Source: Effrenium voratum
Taxonomy: Eukaryota; Sar; Dinophyceae; Suessiales; Symbiodiniaceae
NCBI GenBank assembly: GCA_963377175.1
Contig: CAUJNA010003241.1
Location: 249,501 to 313,500, forward strand
Direction: 5' to 3'
DNA: 64,000 bases
Numbering within the stretch: the stretch's first letter is position 1; every line of letters starts with the position of its first letter. Below are positions 34,101 to 45,500 of the stretch, piece by piece. A program made the translations under genes and the position numbers. The notes below the pieces were generated by a model, which was not told the origin of the DNA, did not search any database, and saw only the letters and a list, made by a program, of their open reading frames with translations.

Positions 34101-35746
34101 CGGCCTGGGCTTTCTGCATGAGCAGAAGATCTGCCATCGCGACATCAAGCCTCAGAACGCCATGCTGCTAGGCGGGGGGGTGGGGGCCCGTTGGCTTTTT
34201 CTCCGGGGAAAGCGGAAGGAGATTCAGTGGCTTCGGTTTGGGGAATGGTTGCTCGTCTTGTTGGAGTTTTCTCTTGTCTGGTGGTTTTGGAACGCGAGCC
34301 AAAGGAAACCGAGGCCGTTCTCGGTAGAAAAAGACAGACCCGTATGGATGGTTCAGTTTGAGAAGCACCGCTTGGATGCTTCAACCTGGGAAGGAGTCCA
34401 TTTCGGCGAAGCAGCAAGATGCTTGTGTTGGGGTACCCCTTATACCCAATACCCACTGTTTTTAGGCTATGATGTCGACCCTCTACTAAAAAAAGGAGGG
34501 TCGATTTCCCATGGAAACCTGATCGGTTTTTTATAAAAGAAATACCCTAGAACAAGTGGGTATTATGGAGTGGGTAGGCCACTCAAGCCCCCAGAATTCG
34601 ACCCTTTGCTTGCTCCTGATTTGATGTGGGGGGGAAAAAGGCTGTGGAGTGTGCTTAATGGGCCGAAATCCATTTTGGCACCCAGACGAACTACGACATG
34701 GGCTTTTATGGTCTGTGAGGGCACCCTTTTCAGGTTGCGTTAAAGGCTACCCAAAAGCAGCACCGAAATCTCCCCAATTCTTGGAGGTCCCCCTATTTTT
34801 CTACCCATATTTCACCCACCAACCGGAATCTCGGAACACAAAAATCTTGATGGCCGGCGCCGGGCGGTTTTTCATGACCAGCTTCTTTGTGCTGGCTCTG
34901 TACATACCTCTTTGTCCAAAAAACAATCCGTTCTTCTTCTTTTTTTAAGGCAAGTTCCCCTTTGAAATGCCCAGCTTGCAATCCTCAGAACGATATCAGT
35001 GATTCATCAGCAGCCCATTTTAAAGATCTGCCCCCTGGTATTTCATGGATAGGCGTTTTTGCGGGGTATGTTTTTCTGTATGGGGGTTTCATAGGGACAC
35101 CCAAAAAAAACACCGACTCAATTCCTCCTTTTTTTGCGAGGCAGTATCAAGAGCACCAACATGCGCTTGCGCATCGGCGACTTTGGCATCGCCACTCGGG
35201 TCAACCAAACAAAACCGAGGCGAAGGGAAAGACAGCGGGTAGAAGCCTAGTTGATTTGATAGACTCCTTTTATGGACTCGATTCAAGTCTTCTGTCCGGA
35301 AGGCAGACTTACAATCAAAACAGTGTGGCCCCATGGCATTGGCTTGCTTGCGCCATTGAGTTTCTGGGAAGCGGAAAAGAGGGGGCAACACGTGGAGTGT
35401 TCTTCACGTGGCGATTTGGTCTTTGATCCGAAACAGCTGTTCGAGTTTTCGGGAAACTACTGGAGTTTCCATGGAACCTGGAGAGATCTTTTGCCCAGCA
35501 ACTCTGCTCTTGGCTGAACGTGTTATTGTTTTTGCTCACGGCGTGAGTGGCTACCGTTGGCTTGGCTCCCACGCCACTTTTTCGAGTTGGGGGGGGAGAG
35601 GCGGGGTGTGACTTTGCATCAGCCAATGCAGACAGACACACGCACACACACGAGCACGCCGGCTGTGCACTTGCCGTCGGTGCCCAGAACCTCCGTGCGT
35701 ACGCCGGCCTTGCGCACGCTGTCCGTGCACAGGCTGCTTCTTGCGC

Positions 35747-35789
<43 letters not shown>

Positions 35790-36525
35790 AACCCGCGTGC
35801 ACACACGTCTTCAACTGGTGCAGACAGAGGAGCCGCTCAGACAGGCGAGAACTCCTGCTGAAGAAAGTTATCTGCCCGGGAAGTGTGTCAGCACGCGTCC
35901 TACACTCTGTTGGGAAAGCAGAAAGCAGATAAACGTGCTGCAAAATACAGCACGTGAGACAATGCCCCAACGTGCCACTCTTGAAGACGCACTGGCAAAC
36001 ACCATAAGTGTGGCTTTGACCGATGCAATGATGGTGTTGTAGGGCCCCACGGTCGCTATCGGCGCTGTGACTAGGTTTGTTTCTTCATGGAAAGCAACGC
36101 ACTCGCACACCAGGCGATGCGTTTGAATGGAGGTCAGACCCTTCTGTCACCAACTGCCAAGGAAGCTGACGATCAACCTGTGCATTTTGGGCAATCATGA
36201 AGTGTATTGTTAAAGTGCATCCTCGCATATGTACACATGTATGCAGACATATACATACAAACACACATGAAAATTACATGTACATGTGAAGACACATGCG
36301 CCCACGCACACATACATATATTTCAGATTCATAGACAAATAACTATGAATATACACACACACATATGCGAATATGCAAAGTTTATGATGAAAACAATGAG
36401 TAAACACATGAACAAGCAAGACAATATGTTTTTAATTATATGTAGAGACAGAGAAATAGACAGAGAAGAAAGAAAGAAAGAAAGAAATCAAGAACGATAA
36501 AAAGAAAGAAAGAAAAAGAAAGAAC

Positions 36526-36565
<40 letters not shown>

Positions 36566-39500
36566 AATCAAGAAAGAAAGAAGGAAATCAATAAATAACG
36601 AAGAACAAAAAAGAGGAAAGACATAAATAAAGAAAGACAGAAAGAAAGCAATAAATAAAAAAATATGGAAAGAAAAAAAGAGAGGAATAGAGAACGAAAT
36701 AGAGAGGGAAAGTAAAAGAAAGAAAAAAAACATGAAGACATACAGCAATAAATAAAGAAAAATAATAAAGAAATAAAGAAAGAAGGAAAGAAAGAAAGGA
36801 ATAAATAAAGAAAGAATGAAAGAAAGAAGGAAAGAAAGCAAGAAAGAGAAAGAGAGAGAAAGAAAGAAAGGAAGAAAGGAAGGAAGGAAGGAAAAAAAGA
36901 AAGAAATAAATAAATAAAGAAAGAAAGAAACCAATCAAGACATAACCACTGAAATATATTCATTGATAAAAGGAAGAACAAAAGAAATCAGAAAGACGCA
37001 AATGAAGAAGGAACCAAAACACGGAAGTAAATAGAATAAAACAGTAAGTAACTCCATAAGAAAGTAGATTACGAAAGAAGTATTTAAGTAAAGAAACAAA
37101 TACACAAAGAGCAAAACATAACGAACAACACACATCAACAACGATAGAAAGAAAGGAAACACACAAGGACGGAAGGAATGAACACATAAATGAAGACATC
37201 ACAAAAGACAGCGACATAAAGAAATACATAAATAAATAATTCAAAATAAATAAATAACACCATAAATAAAAGCACATCAAGACAGAGCGGAAGAAACACG
37301 AAACGGCAAGAAGGACAACAAGAACGAAATCAGAAACCACGCGGAGATCAAAAGGCCCTCACCTCGGTGTGAGGCCGTGCGTGTAAGTGGCCAGCTGCTC
37401 AAGGAGAAGCTGGGAACCCCGGCGTTCATGGCTGGGGGCCTCAGGAGTGATGGCCTCATTCTTTTGCCATGATCAAAGTCACCCCCCAAACTCAGTGGTT
37501 CAGTGGCACCAATTATTTGTTTCCTTTTGTTTTGGGTGGCTGCACTAAAAATGGTCTTCCCCCCCCAAAAGGGTTCCCTTCTTTGTTTCCAGGGTCACTG
37601 AACAACTGAGTAAGTGATGGGTAGGGAAAGAACCGATCCCATTTTCTGACTTTGACAACTAGCGGTCAAAAACATGACCCGTGGGTTCAACCGTTGGCCG
37701 TGGCCAAATCCGGCCAAAAAAATGACCCCAGTTCAACCATGCAAATCCGGCCGAATTTCTTCGAAGGCCTCTGGAGCCGGATCGTAACGAAAAAAACAAC
37801 GAAAATCTAATTGGGTTCCACATGATGCTTTAAGGTGGCCAGATGTTTTTCTTTGCCCCTCAAACTGGGTATGGGGGGTTACCTCAAAATTAAACAGGAG
37901 GGGCAAACCGCGTTTTTTGGTCCATGTTTCCACTTACCAGGGCAAGCCATTTTGGTACCGGTTTTTGAGCCACAGCCAAATGAGAAGGGTATTACAATGT
38001 GTGTGTTGGCCTGGAAAACAAACTGGGACTCAATCCGGAAACAAACTACCCAGAGGCTGGGGCTTTCAATGGAAGACCCGACCCCTCCATTAGACACCCC
38101 GAAGGTGTTTGGGGGTCTCAAAACCCGGCTGTTTGAGGGCCCTAAATTGATCGGGAGCGTCTGGGTACAAAAGGCTCTGTCGAAGTCGGTCGTTCTTGTT
38201 CTTTGTGCGGAAGCAATGCCCATCCCCCAAACTGCCGATGTCCCGCAATCCCCGAATCCTTTGGTTTCCTTAAATCTCCTTTGTAGAAAAGTGCTCACTC
38301 GGACGTCGGAAAATGGAGGGGTGGTCCAAGACCATGATAGATTACTTTTAGGTCAGCTTGATCGGGGATTCCACTGGATTCAGGATGATTCTACTCATTT
38401 ACCAGAGATGCCGCCCAGGTGTCCTTTACAGGTTGGCCAAAGAAATCCAAACTGGGCTTCGATCCCAGCGTTGTCAAAAGCCCCTTTGCAGCCATTTGCC
38501 CAAGCCATCCGGTCCGGTTTGCCCAACTCAGATTGCTAACGCCATGCCGTCGCTCCTGCGTGTGGTTTTCCTGGCCCTCGCGGTTTCGCTCGCCTCAGCG
38601 GTGCGCGAAGCGGTGAAGGGATTGGAGGCCGGAGGAAGCCGGCGACCCACTAAAAATGGTCCAAGCCCCAAAGAGGGTTCCCTTCTTTCCAGGGTCACTG
38701 AACTGAGATTTGGGCCTAGCGAAAAGTCTTGCTGCTCTCACTTGCTGAGTTCCTGGACTTTGTCCTGTTCGGGTCTCAACCGTTTTGCTGGATACAAAAA
38801 GTTCGGGTACTTTTCTGGGCCAAGTGAGTGTGGCCAGTCAACCGGGTTTCTTCATTCATGGTTTCACCCAGGTTTCATGGCCAGGGTTAGCAACTGTTGC
38901 TATGTCCTGCGGGGGTTTGAGACACACGACTCATGACCAACAGCTACCTGAGCCCTGGGTTTCACGCTCAACGGTTGGTCCATTGCAGCTGTTTGTGCAG
39001 CTCAGCTTTTGTCTCTGAGTCTCGGCAATGTTGCACTCACAGGCCATTGGTTTCATCTTGTTGTTCTTAAAGCAGTCCGCGCACCCGTTTGTGTCACTCA
39101 CAAGGGGCGGGTATGGCTGAGTCTGAGTCGCGTACTGTAAGCATTGCCTTACCCAAGGTTCAGATTCTTTGGGGTGCCTGAATTCACAAGGAACCGCCCG
39201 GAATGGTTGGTTCATGAGAAGGGCCGCTGGTTCGAATCATATTAGCGGGTTCGTTTGATTGAGGGTCTACCGACAGGACATCATGGACACGCTCAATGCA
39301 CAGCACGCCAAAGAGGACAGAACTCCCATTTCCATGAACTGCCTCCATGTTAAGACTGCGGTGGCACAACATAGCGTCGGTGCACAAACCTGAATATCTA
39401 TGTCAATGTGCCCTTTAGAGGATAATCTACGTGACTCTGGAGCCTTGTGTGCAAGCGTTGCATAAGTCATCAGTGCCATTTCCGGAACAGTTGCACAAAT

Positions 39501-42500
39501 CCTGACGGACAAGCCATGCTTAATGCTTTGCCATCCAACATGTACCACGTGTTCTTGCCTACGACCGCCTTCAAAATCATTGATTCTAATCAGGCCGAGA
39601 CACAATCTAGAGTCGGTGTTGTTTTCTTCCCAGCAAGACCAATCGCTGCCTGCTCCTAGCTTGTGCATTTTGCTGGTTCATTTGGGTAGTGCCAGCGTGA
39701 CAAATCAACAACCGAAGCAGGGTTCAGTTGAGACAGAGAGAAAACCCCGGCAATGGTATTGGAATGGTTGGTTCATGAGAAGGGTAGCTGGTTTTGGCAC
39801 CCATTGGTGTCATTCACAGAGGTATCTGTGGATCAGCGAATCGTTTCGATTCGTTCTATTGACTGTCTGCCGACAGGACGCTAAGGACATGCTCAATGCA
39901 AAGCGCGCCAAAGAGGACAGAACCCCCATTTCCATGAACTGCCTCGGTGTTAAGACCGCGGTGGCACAACATAGCGTCGGTGCACAAACCTGAATATCTA
40001 TGTCAATGTGCCCTTTAGAGGATAATCTACGCGACTCTGGAGCCTTGGGTGCAAGCGTTGCATAAGTCATCAGTGCCATTTCCGGAACATTTGCACAAAT
40101 CCTGACGGACAAGCCATGCTTTGCCATCCAACATGTATCACGTGCTCTTGCCTACGACCGCCATCAAAATCATTGATTCTAATCAGGCCGAGACACAATC
40201 TAGAGTCGGTGTTGTTTTCTTCCCAGCAAGACCAATCGCTGCCTGCTCCTAGCTTGTGCATTTTGCTGGTTCATTTGGGTAGTGCCAGCGTGACAAATCA
40301 ACAACCGAAGCAGGGTTCAGTTGGGACAGAGAGAAAACCCCGGCAATGGTATTGGAATGGTTGGTTCATGAGAAGGGTAGCTGGTTTTGGCACCCATTGG
40401 TGTCATTCACAGAGGTATCTGTGGATCAGCGAATCCTTTCGATTCGTTCAATTGACTGTCTACCGACAGGACGTTACGGACACGCTGAATGCAAAGCGCG
40501 CCAAAGAGGACAGAACCCCCAATTCAATTCTATGAGCTGTTGCTAGGCAAGGCCGCTGTGCGATTTGTGGAAATGCCTTCAACCGCACCTTTTGCATGAG
40601 TCACCAAGCCATGCTCATCCATTAAACATGTATTACGTGTTCAGCCGGCGGTGATCAAACGAGAGCACTCACGAGCTCGCCTTGGAAGACTTATTTCTTC
40701 AGGATTCCTGATTTGGACTTGGGGGACTAAATTCAGTTTGAGCAGAGCTCCCCCTTGCCTTTGCCCACGAGACCTTCTGATTGGACAGGATTCAAAGCCC
40801 AGATTGGTGCGCAGGTGCGCACATCTTGCCGCAGTGATAGCGACTGCGAAGTGCACGGCCCCTACTGCTACTGCCAGTATAAGGATGCTTGCATGTGCGA
40901 CTAGCGGATCCAAGAAGATGTCTCTTGCTGGTATTTTCCAGAAGCATTGGAAATCCTTTGCTCCCGAGCAACGCGGGCCGGGGATTCGAGCCGTGAGCTT
41001 TCGAGATCAAAAGCCATGGCCTTCAAAAAAGATAATACTTATTATTTAGTCTAAAGAGATTCTGATTGGATTTGTTCCTCAAACTCTATTTCTTTTCAGT
41101 TTGGACTTGAGGAAAGAATTCAGAGGTCCCAAAGTCTTGCGTGTTTCTGGCCTCAGCATTGCCATGGTCAGCAAACACCGCAAAAACGGACGTTTTGCAA
41201 CGGTGTTTCGTACTCAATTCACTTCTCCGCCAACGGACGCTCACTAAAAGTCAATTGCATTTCGAATATGAAGAACGGGACGGGGGGCGAAAAACACACG
41301 TAGAATTCAGATAATCCTACTCATATCTTAAGCTTAGAATTTAGTTAGAGCTCCTTTCCCAATAGAACTTTACAGGTCAGTTAGAGTTTAAACATAATTA
41401 ATTTGACAAGGAGATAATTCAATCATAACTTGGTTTGTAGAGTAGACTTTAATCTGGAGTTATTCTTGTTCAATTTAATTCTATTCACAGGACTTTATCT
41501 CTAATTGACTGGCTTTAACTCGGTTAAGATTTAAACTCAATTTATTCAATCAGAGTTCAACTCGAATTGTCCTCCAACTCAGTTTTTCAGTGGCACCCTT
41601 TTTCTCTTTTTTTGGTGGCTGCCTCACTAAAAATGGTCCAAGCCCCAAAAAGGGTTCCCTTATTTTCAGGGTCACTGAACACTTGTCCGCCAAATGTGAA
41701 GAAACCCGTGACGAGCTCTCGTTTTGTCTTTCCACGGAAGCGGATCTGAGGGCTGGAACCCATGTCCTTTGGCGGAGAGCCGGAAAGAGTCAGGCAGCAA
41801 CTTGGCCCTTCCCCGTTTTTTTCTTGTCCAGGAAACGGTGGAGTGGTCGTGGTGGTGCCGTTGCTGTTGGGTCAGTGCATCGTCTGTACACGCGGAATTC
41901 GGATCGTCTGTACACGCGGGGCCGGATCGTCTGTGCACGCGGGCCTTTTTTGCCCCGGATCGTTTGTACACGCAGTGCTTACTGCTATGCACAAGAAGGG
42001 ACCCCACCCCACCCCAACCCCCCCACCCCCGCCCACCCCTCCCCAAGACCCCACCCCGTCTGTTGCGCGCGAGCGGGTGTGCGCTAGGTAGCAGGCATGC
42101 ACGCAGTGCTGGGCGGGTGCACGTGAGCGGGTGCGCTTTTTAGGTGGGAGGCGTGAATGCAGTGCTGCGCGAGCGCGCGTGAGCAGGTGCCCCACCCCGG
42201 GCCCAACCCCCACCCCCCCACCCCCACCCCACCCCCCCTCCCCAATACCCCACCCTATCTGTTACGCGTGAGCGGGTGCGCTTGCTAGGTGGCAGGCATG
42301 TGCGCAGTGCTGGGCGGGCGTGTGTGAGCGGGTGTGCCCCACCCCACCCCAACCTCCCCAAAGCCTGACCCCAGCCCAGCCCACCCTGAGCAGGCGCTCA
42401 TTAAGGCGGCAGGCATGTGTTGCACGTGAGTGGGCGTGCTTATCAGGTGGCAGGCATGCGTGCAGCGCTGGGCGGGCGCGCGTGAGCGGGTGTGCTTATT

Positions 42501-45500
42501 AGGTGGTAAGCGTGGATGCAGCGCTAGGCGGACGCGCGTGAGCGGGTGTGCCCCACCCCGCCCCGCCCCAGCCCCCACCCCCACCCCACCCTTCCCCAAT
42601 ACCGCACCCCATCTGTTGCACGTGAGCGGGTATGCTTATTAGGTGGCAGGCATGTGCTTACCATTCCCCCGCCTCCCCACCCACCCCCCACCCCTTCGGG
42701 CTACTCTTCCGCATGCGTGGAAACAGCGCTGAGCGGGTGCACTTGAGCGGGTGTGCTTACCATTCCCCCCTCCCCCCCACCACCACCCCCCCCCCCACAG
42801 TGCTGAGCGGGCGCACTTGAGCGGGTGTGCTTACCAAACCCCCCCCCCCCCCACCCCCCCACCCTGCCAAAAGTGTGTGTGTGTGTACAGATGAGCCAGA
42901 TGACAGAAACCTTGTGTGCGCAGATGATCCAGAGTGCATGGCGCAATAAGTGAGGAAAGCCTGTGTGTACAGATGATCCAGATTTGTGTGCGCAGATGAT
43001 CCCCTGCCCTTGCGGTTGAATTTGCTGTTGCTCTTGCTGGCGGTAAAAGGCTATGGGAGTTGGCTTCCACTGGATTCCGGCATGGTCCTACGAAAGCCAA
43101 ACTGGCTTGTGGAATGAATCCGCCTTCCGACGTCCAAAGCCGCAAAGTGCAGCCATTTGCCCAAGCCGTCCGGTCCGGTTTGCCCAACTCAGATTGCTAA
43201 CGCCATGCCGTCGCTCCTGCGTGTGGTTTTCCTGGCCCTCGCGGTTTCGCTCGCCTCAGCGGTGCGCGAAGCGGTGAAGGGTTTGGAGGCCGGAGGAAGC
43301 CGGCGACCCACTAAAAATGGTCCAAGCCCCAAAGAGGGTTCCCTTCTTTCCAGGGTCACTGAACTGAGATTTGGGCCTAGCGAAAAGTCTTGCTGCTCTC
43401 ACTTGCTGAGTTCCTGGACTTTGTCCTGTTCGGGTCTCAACCGTCTTGCTGGATACAAAAAGTTCGGGTACTTTTTCTGGGCCAAGTGAGTGCTGGCCAG
43501 TCAACCGGGTTTCTTCATTCATGATTTCACCCAGGTTTCATGGCCAGGGTTAGCAACTGTTGCTATGTCCTGCGGGGGTTTGAGAAACACGACTCATGAT
43601 TAACAGCTACCTGAGCCCTGGGTTTCACGCTCAACGGTTGGTCCATTACATCTGTTGGTGCAGCTCAGCTTTTGTCTCTGAGTCTCGGCAATGTTGCACC
43701 TACAGGCCATTGGTTCATCTTGTTGTTCGTACGCATTGCCTCACCCAAGGTTTCAGATCCTTTGGGATGCCTGAATTCACAAGGAACCGCCCGGAATGGT
43801 TGGTTCATGAGAAGGGCCGCTGGTTCGAATCATATTAGCGGGTTCGTTTGATTGAGGGTCTACCGACAGGACGCTAAGGACATGCTCAATGCAAAGCGCG
43901 CCAAAGAGGACAGAACCCCCATTTCCATGAACTGCCTCGGTGTTAAGACCGCGGTGGCACAACATAGCGTCGGTGCACAAACCTGAATATCTATGTCAAT
44001 GTGCCCTTTAGAGGATAATCTACGTGACTCTGGAGCCTTGTGTGCAAGCGTAAGTCATCAGGGCCATTTCCGGAACATTTGCACAAATCCTGGCGGACCA
44101 GCCATGCTTAATGCTTCGCCATCTAACATGTATCACGTGTTCTTGCCTACGACCGCCATCAAAATCATTGATTATTAATCAGGGCGAGACACAATCTAGA
44201 GTCGGTGTTGTTCTCTTCCCAGCAAGACCAATCGCTGCCTGCTCCTAGCTTGTGCATTTTGCTGGTTCATTTGGGTAGTGCCAGCGTGACAAATCAACAA
44301 CCGAAGCAGGGTTCAGTTGGGACAGAGAGAAAACCCCGGCAATGGTATTGGAATGGTTGGTTCATGAGAAGGGTAGCTGGTTTTGGCACCCATTGGTGTC
44401 ATTCACAGAGGTATCTGTGGATCAGCGAATCCTTTCGATTCGTTCAATTGACTGTCTACCGACAGGACGTTACGGACACGCTGAATGCAAAGCGCGCCAA
44501 AGAGGACAGAACCCCCAATTCAATTCCATGAACTGTTGCTAGGCAAGGCCGCTGTGCGATTTGTGGAAATGCCTTTAACCGCACCTATTGCATGAGTCAC
44601 CAAGCCATGCTCATCCATTAAACATGTATTACGTGTTCAGCCGGCGGTGATCAAACGAGAGCACTCATGAGCTCGCCTTGGAAGACTTATTTCTTCAGGA
44701 TTCCTGATTTGGACTTGGGGGACTAAATTCAGTTTGAGCAGAGCTCCCCCTTGCCTTTGCCCACGAGACCTTCTGATTGGACAGGATTCAAAGCCCAGAT
44801 TGGTGCGCAGGTGCGCACATCTTGCCGCAGTGATAGCGACTGCGAAGTGCACGGCCCCTACTGCTACTGCCAGTATAAGGATGCTTGCATGTGCGACTAG
44901 CGGATCCAAGAAGATGTCTCTTGCTGGTATTTTCCAGAAGCATTGGAAATCCTTTGCTCCCGAGCAACGCGGGCCGGGGATTCGAGCCGTGAGCTTTCGA
45001 GATCAAAAGCCATGGCCTTCAAAAAAGATAATACTTATTATTTAGTCTAAAGAGATTCTGATTGGATTTGTTCCTCAAACTCTATTTCTTTTCAGTTTGG
45101 ACTTGAGGAAAGAATTCAGAGGTCCCAAAGTCTTGCGTGTTTCTGGCCTCAGCATTGCCATGGTCAGCAAACACCGCAAAAACGGACGTTTTGCAACGGT
45201 GTTTCGTACTCAATTCACTTCTCCGCCAACGGACGCTCACTAAAAGTCAATTGCATTTCGAATATGAAGAACGGGACGGGGGGCGAAAAACACACGTAGA
45301 ATTCAGATAATCCTACTCATATCTTAAGCTTAGAATTTAGTTAGAGCTCCTTTCCCAATAGAACTTTACAGGTCAGTTAGAGTTTAAACATAATTAAGTT
45401 GACAAGGAGATAACTCAATCATAACTTGGTTTGTAGAGTAGACTTTAATCTGGAGTTATTCTTGTTCAATTTAATTCTATTCACAGGACTTTATCTCTAA

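Larger units (their letters stand above)
31477..37373 (+). other. Kinase introns 5-8
   Basis: Contents: family G right end (31660-31695), family I (33086), a family D copy (33313-33425), A/C-rich short repeats (33945-34075), a GACA microsatellite (35746-35786) and the polypurine tract. No additional genes. Confidence 0.5.
39946..41872 (+). repeat. Segmental duplication, copy 1
   Basis: Matches 43942-45868 at a constant offset of 3,996 bp with few substitutions. It contains d2 (3' half), e2, e2b, d3, f1, an AT-rich stretch (41300-41570) unlike the rest of the window, and a family A element. Confidence 0.9.

Noticed and set aside
36488..36981. Minus-strand ORFs resembling multi-pass membrane proteins (poly-Phe/Ser/Leu)
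   Set aside because: Products of the GAAA polypurine tract.
39225..39245. tRNA B-box-like GGTTCGAATCAT (also 43825 and 46789)
   Set aside because: No cloverleaf around it; part of the repeated d/e block.
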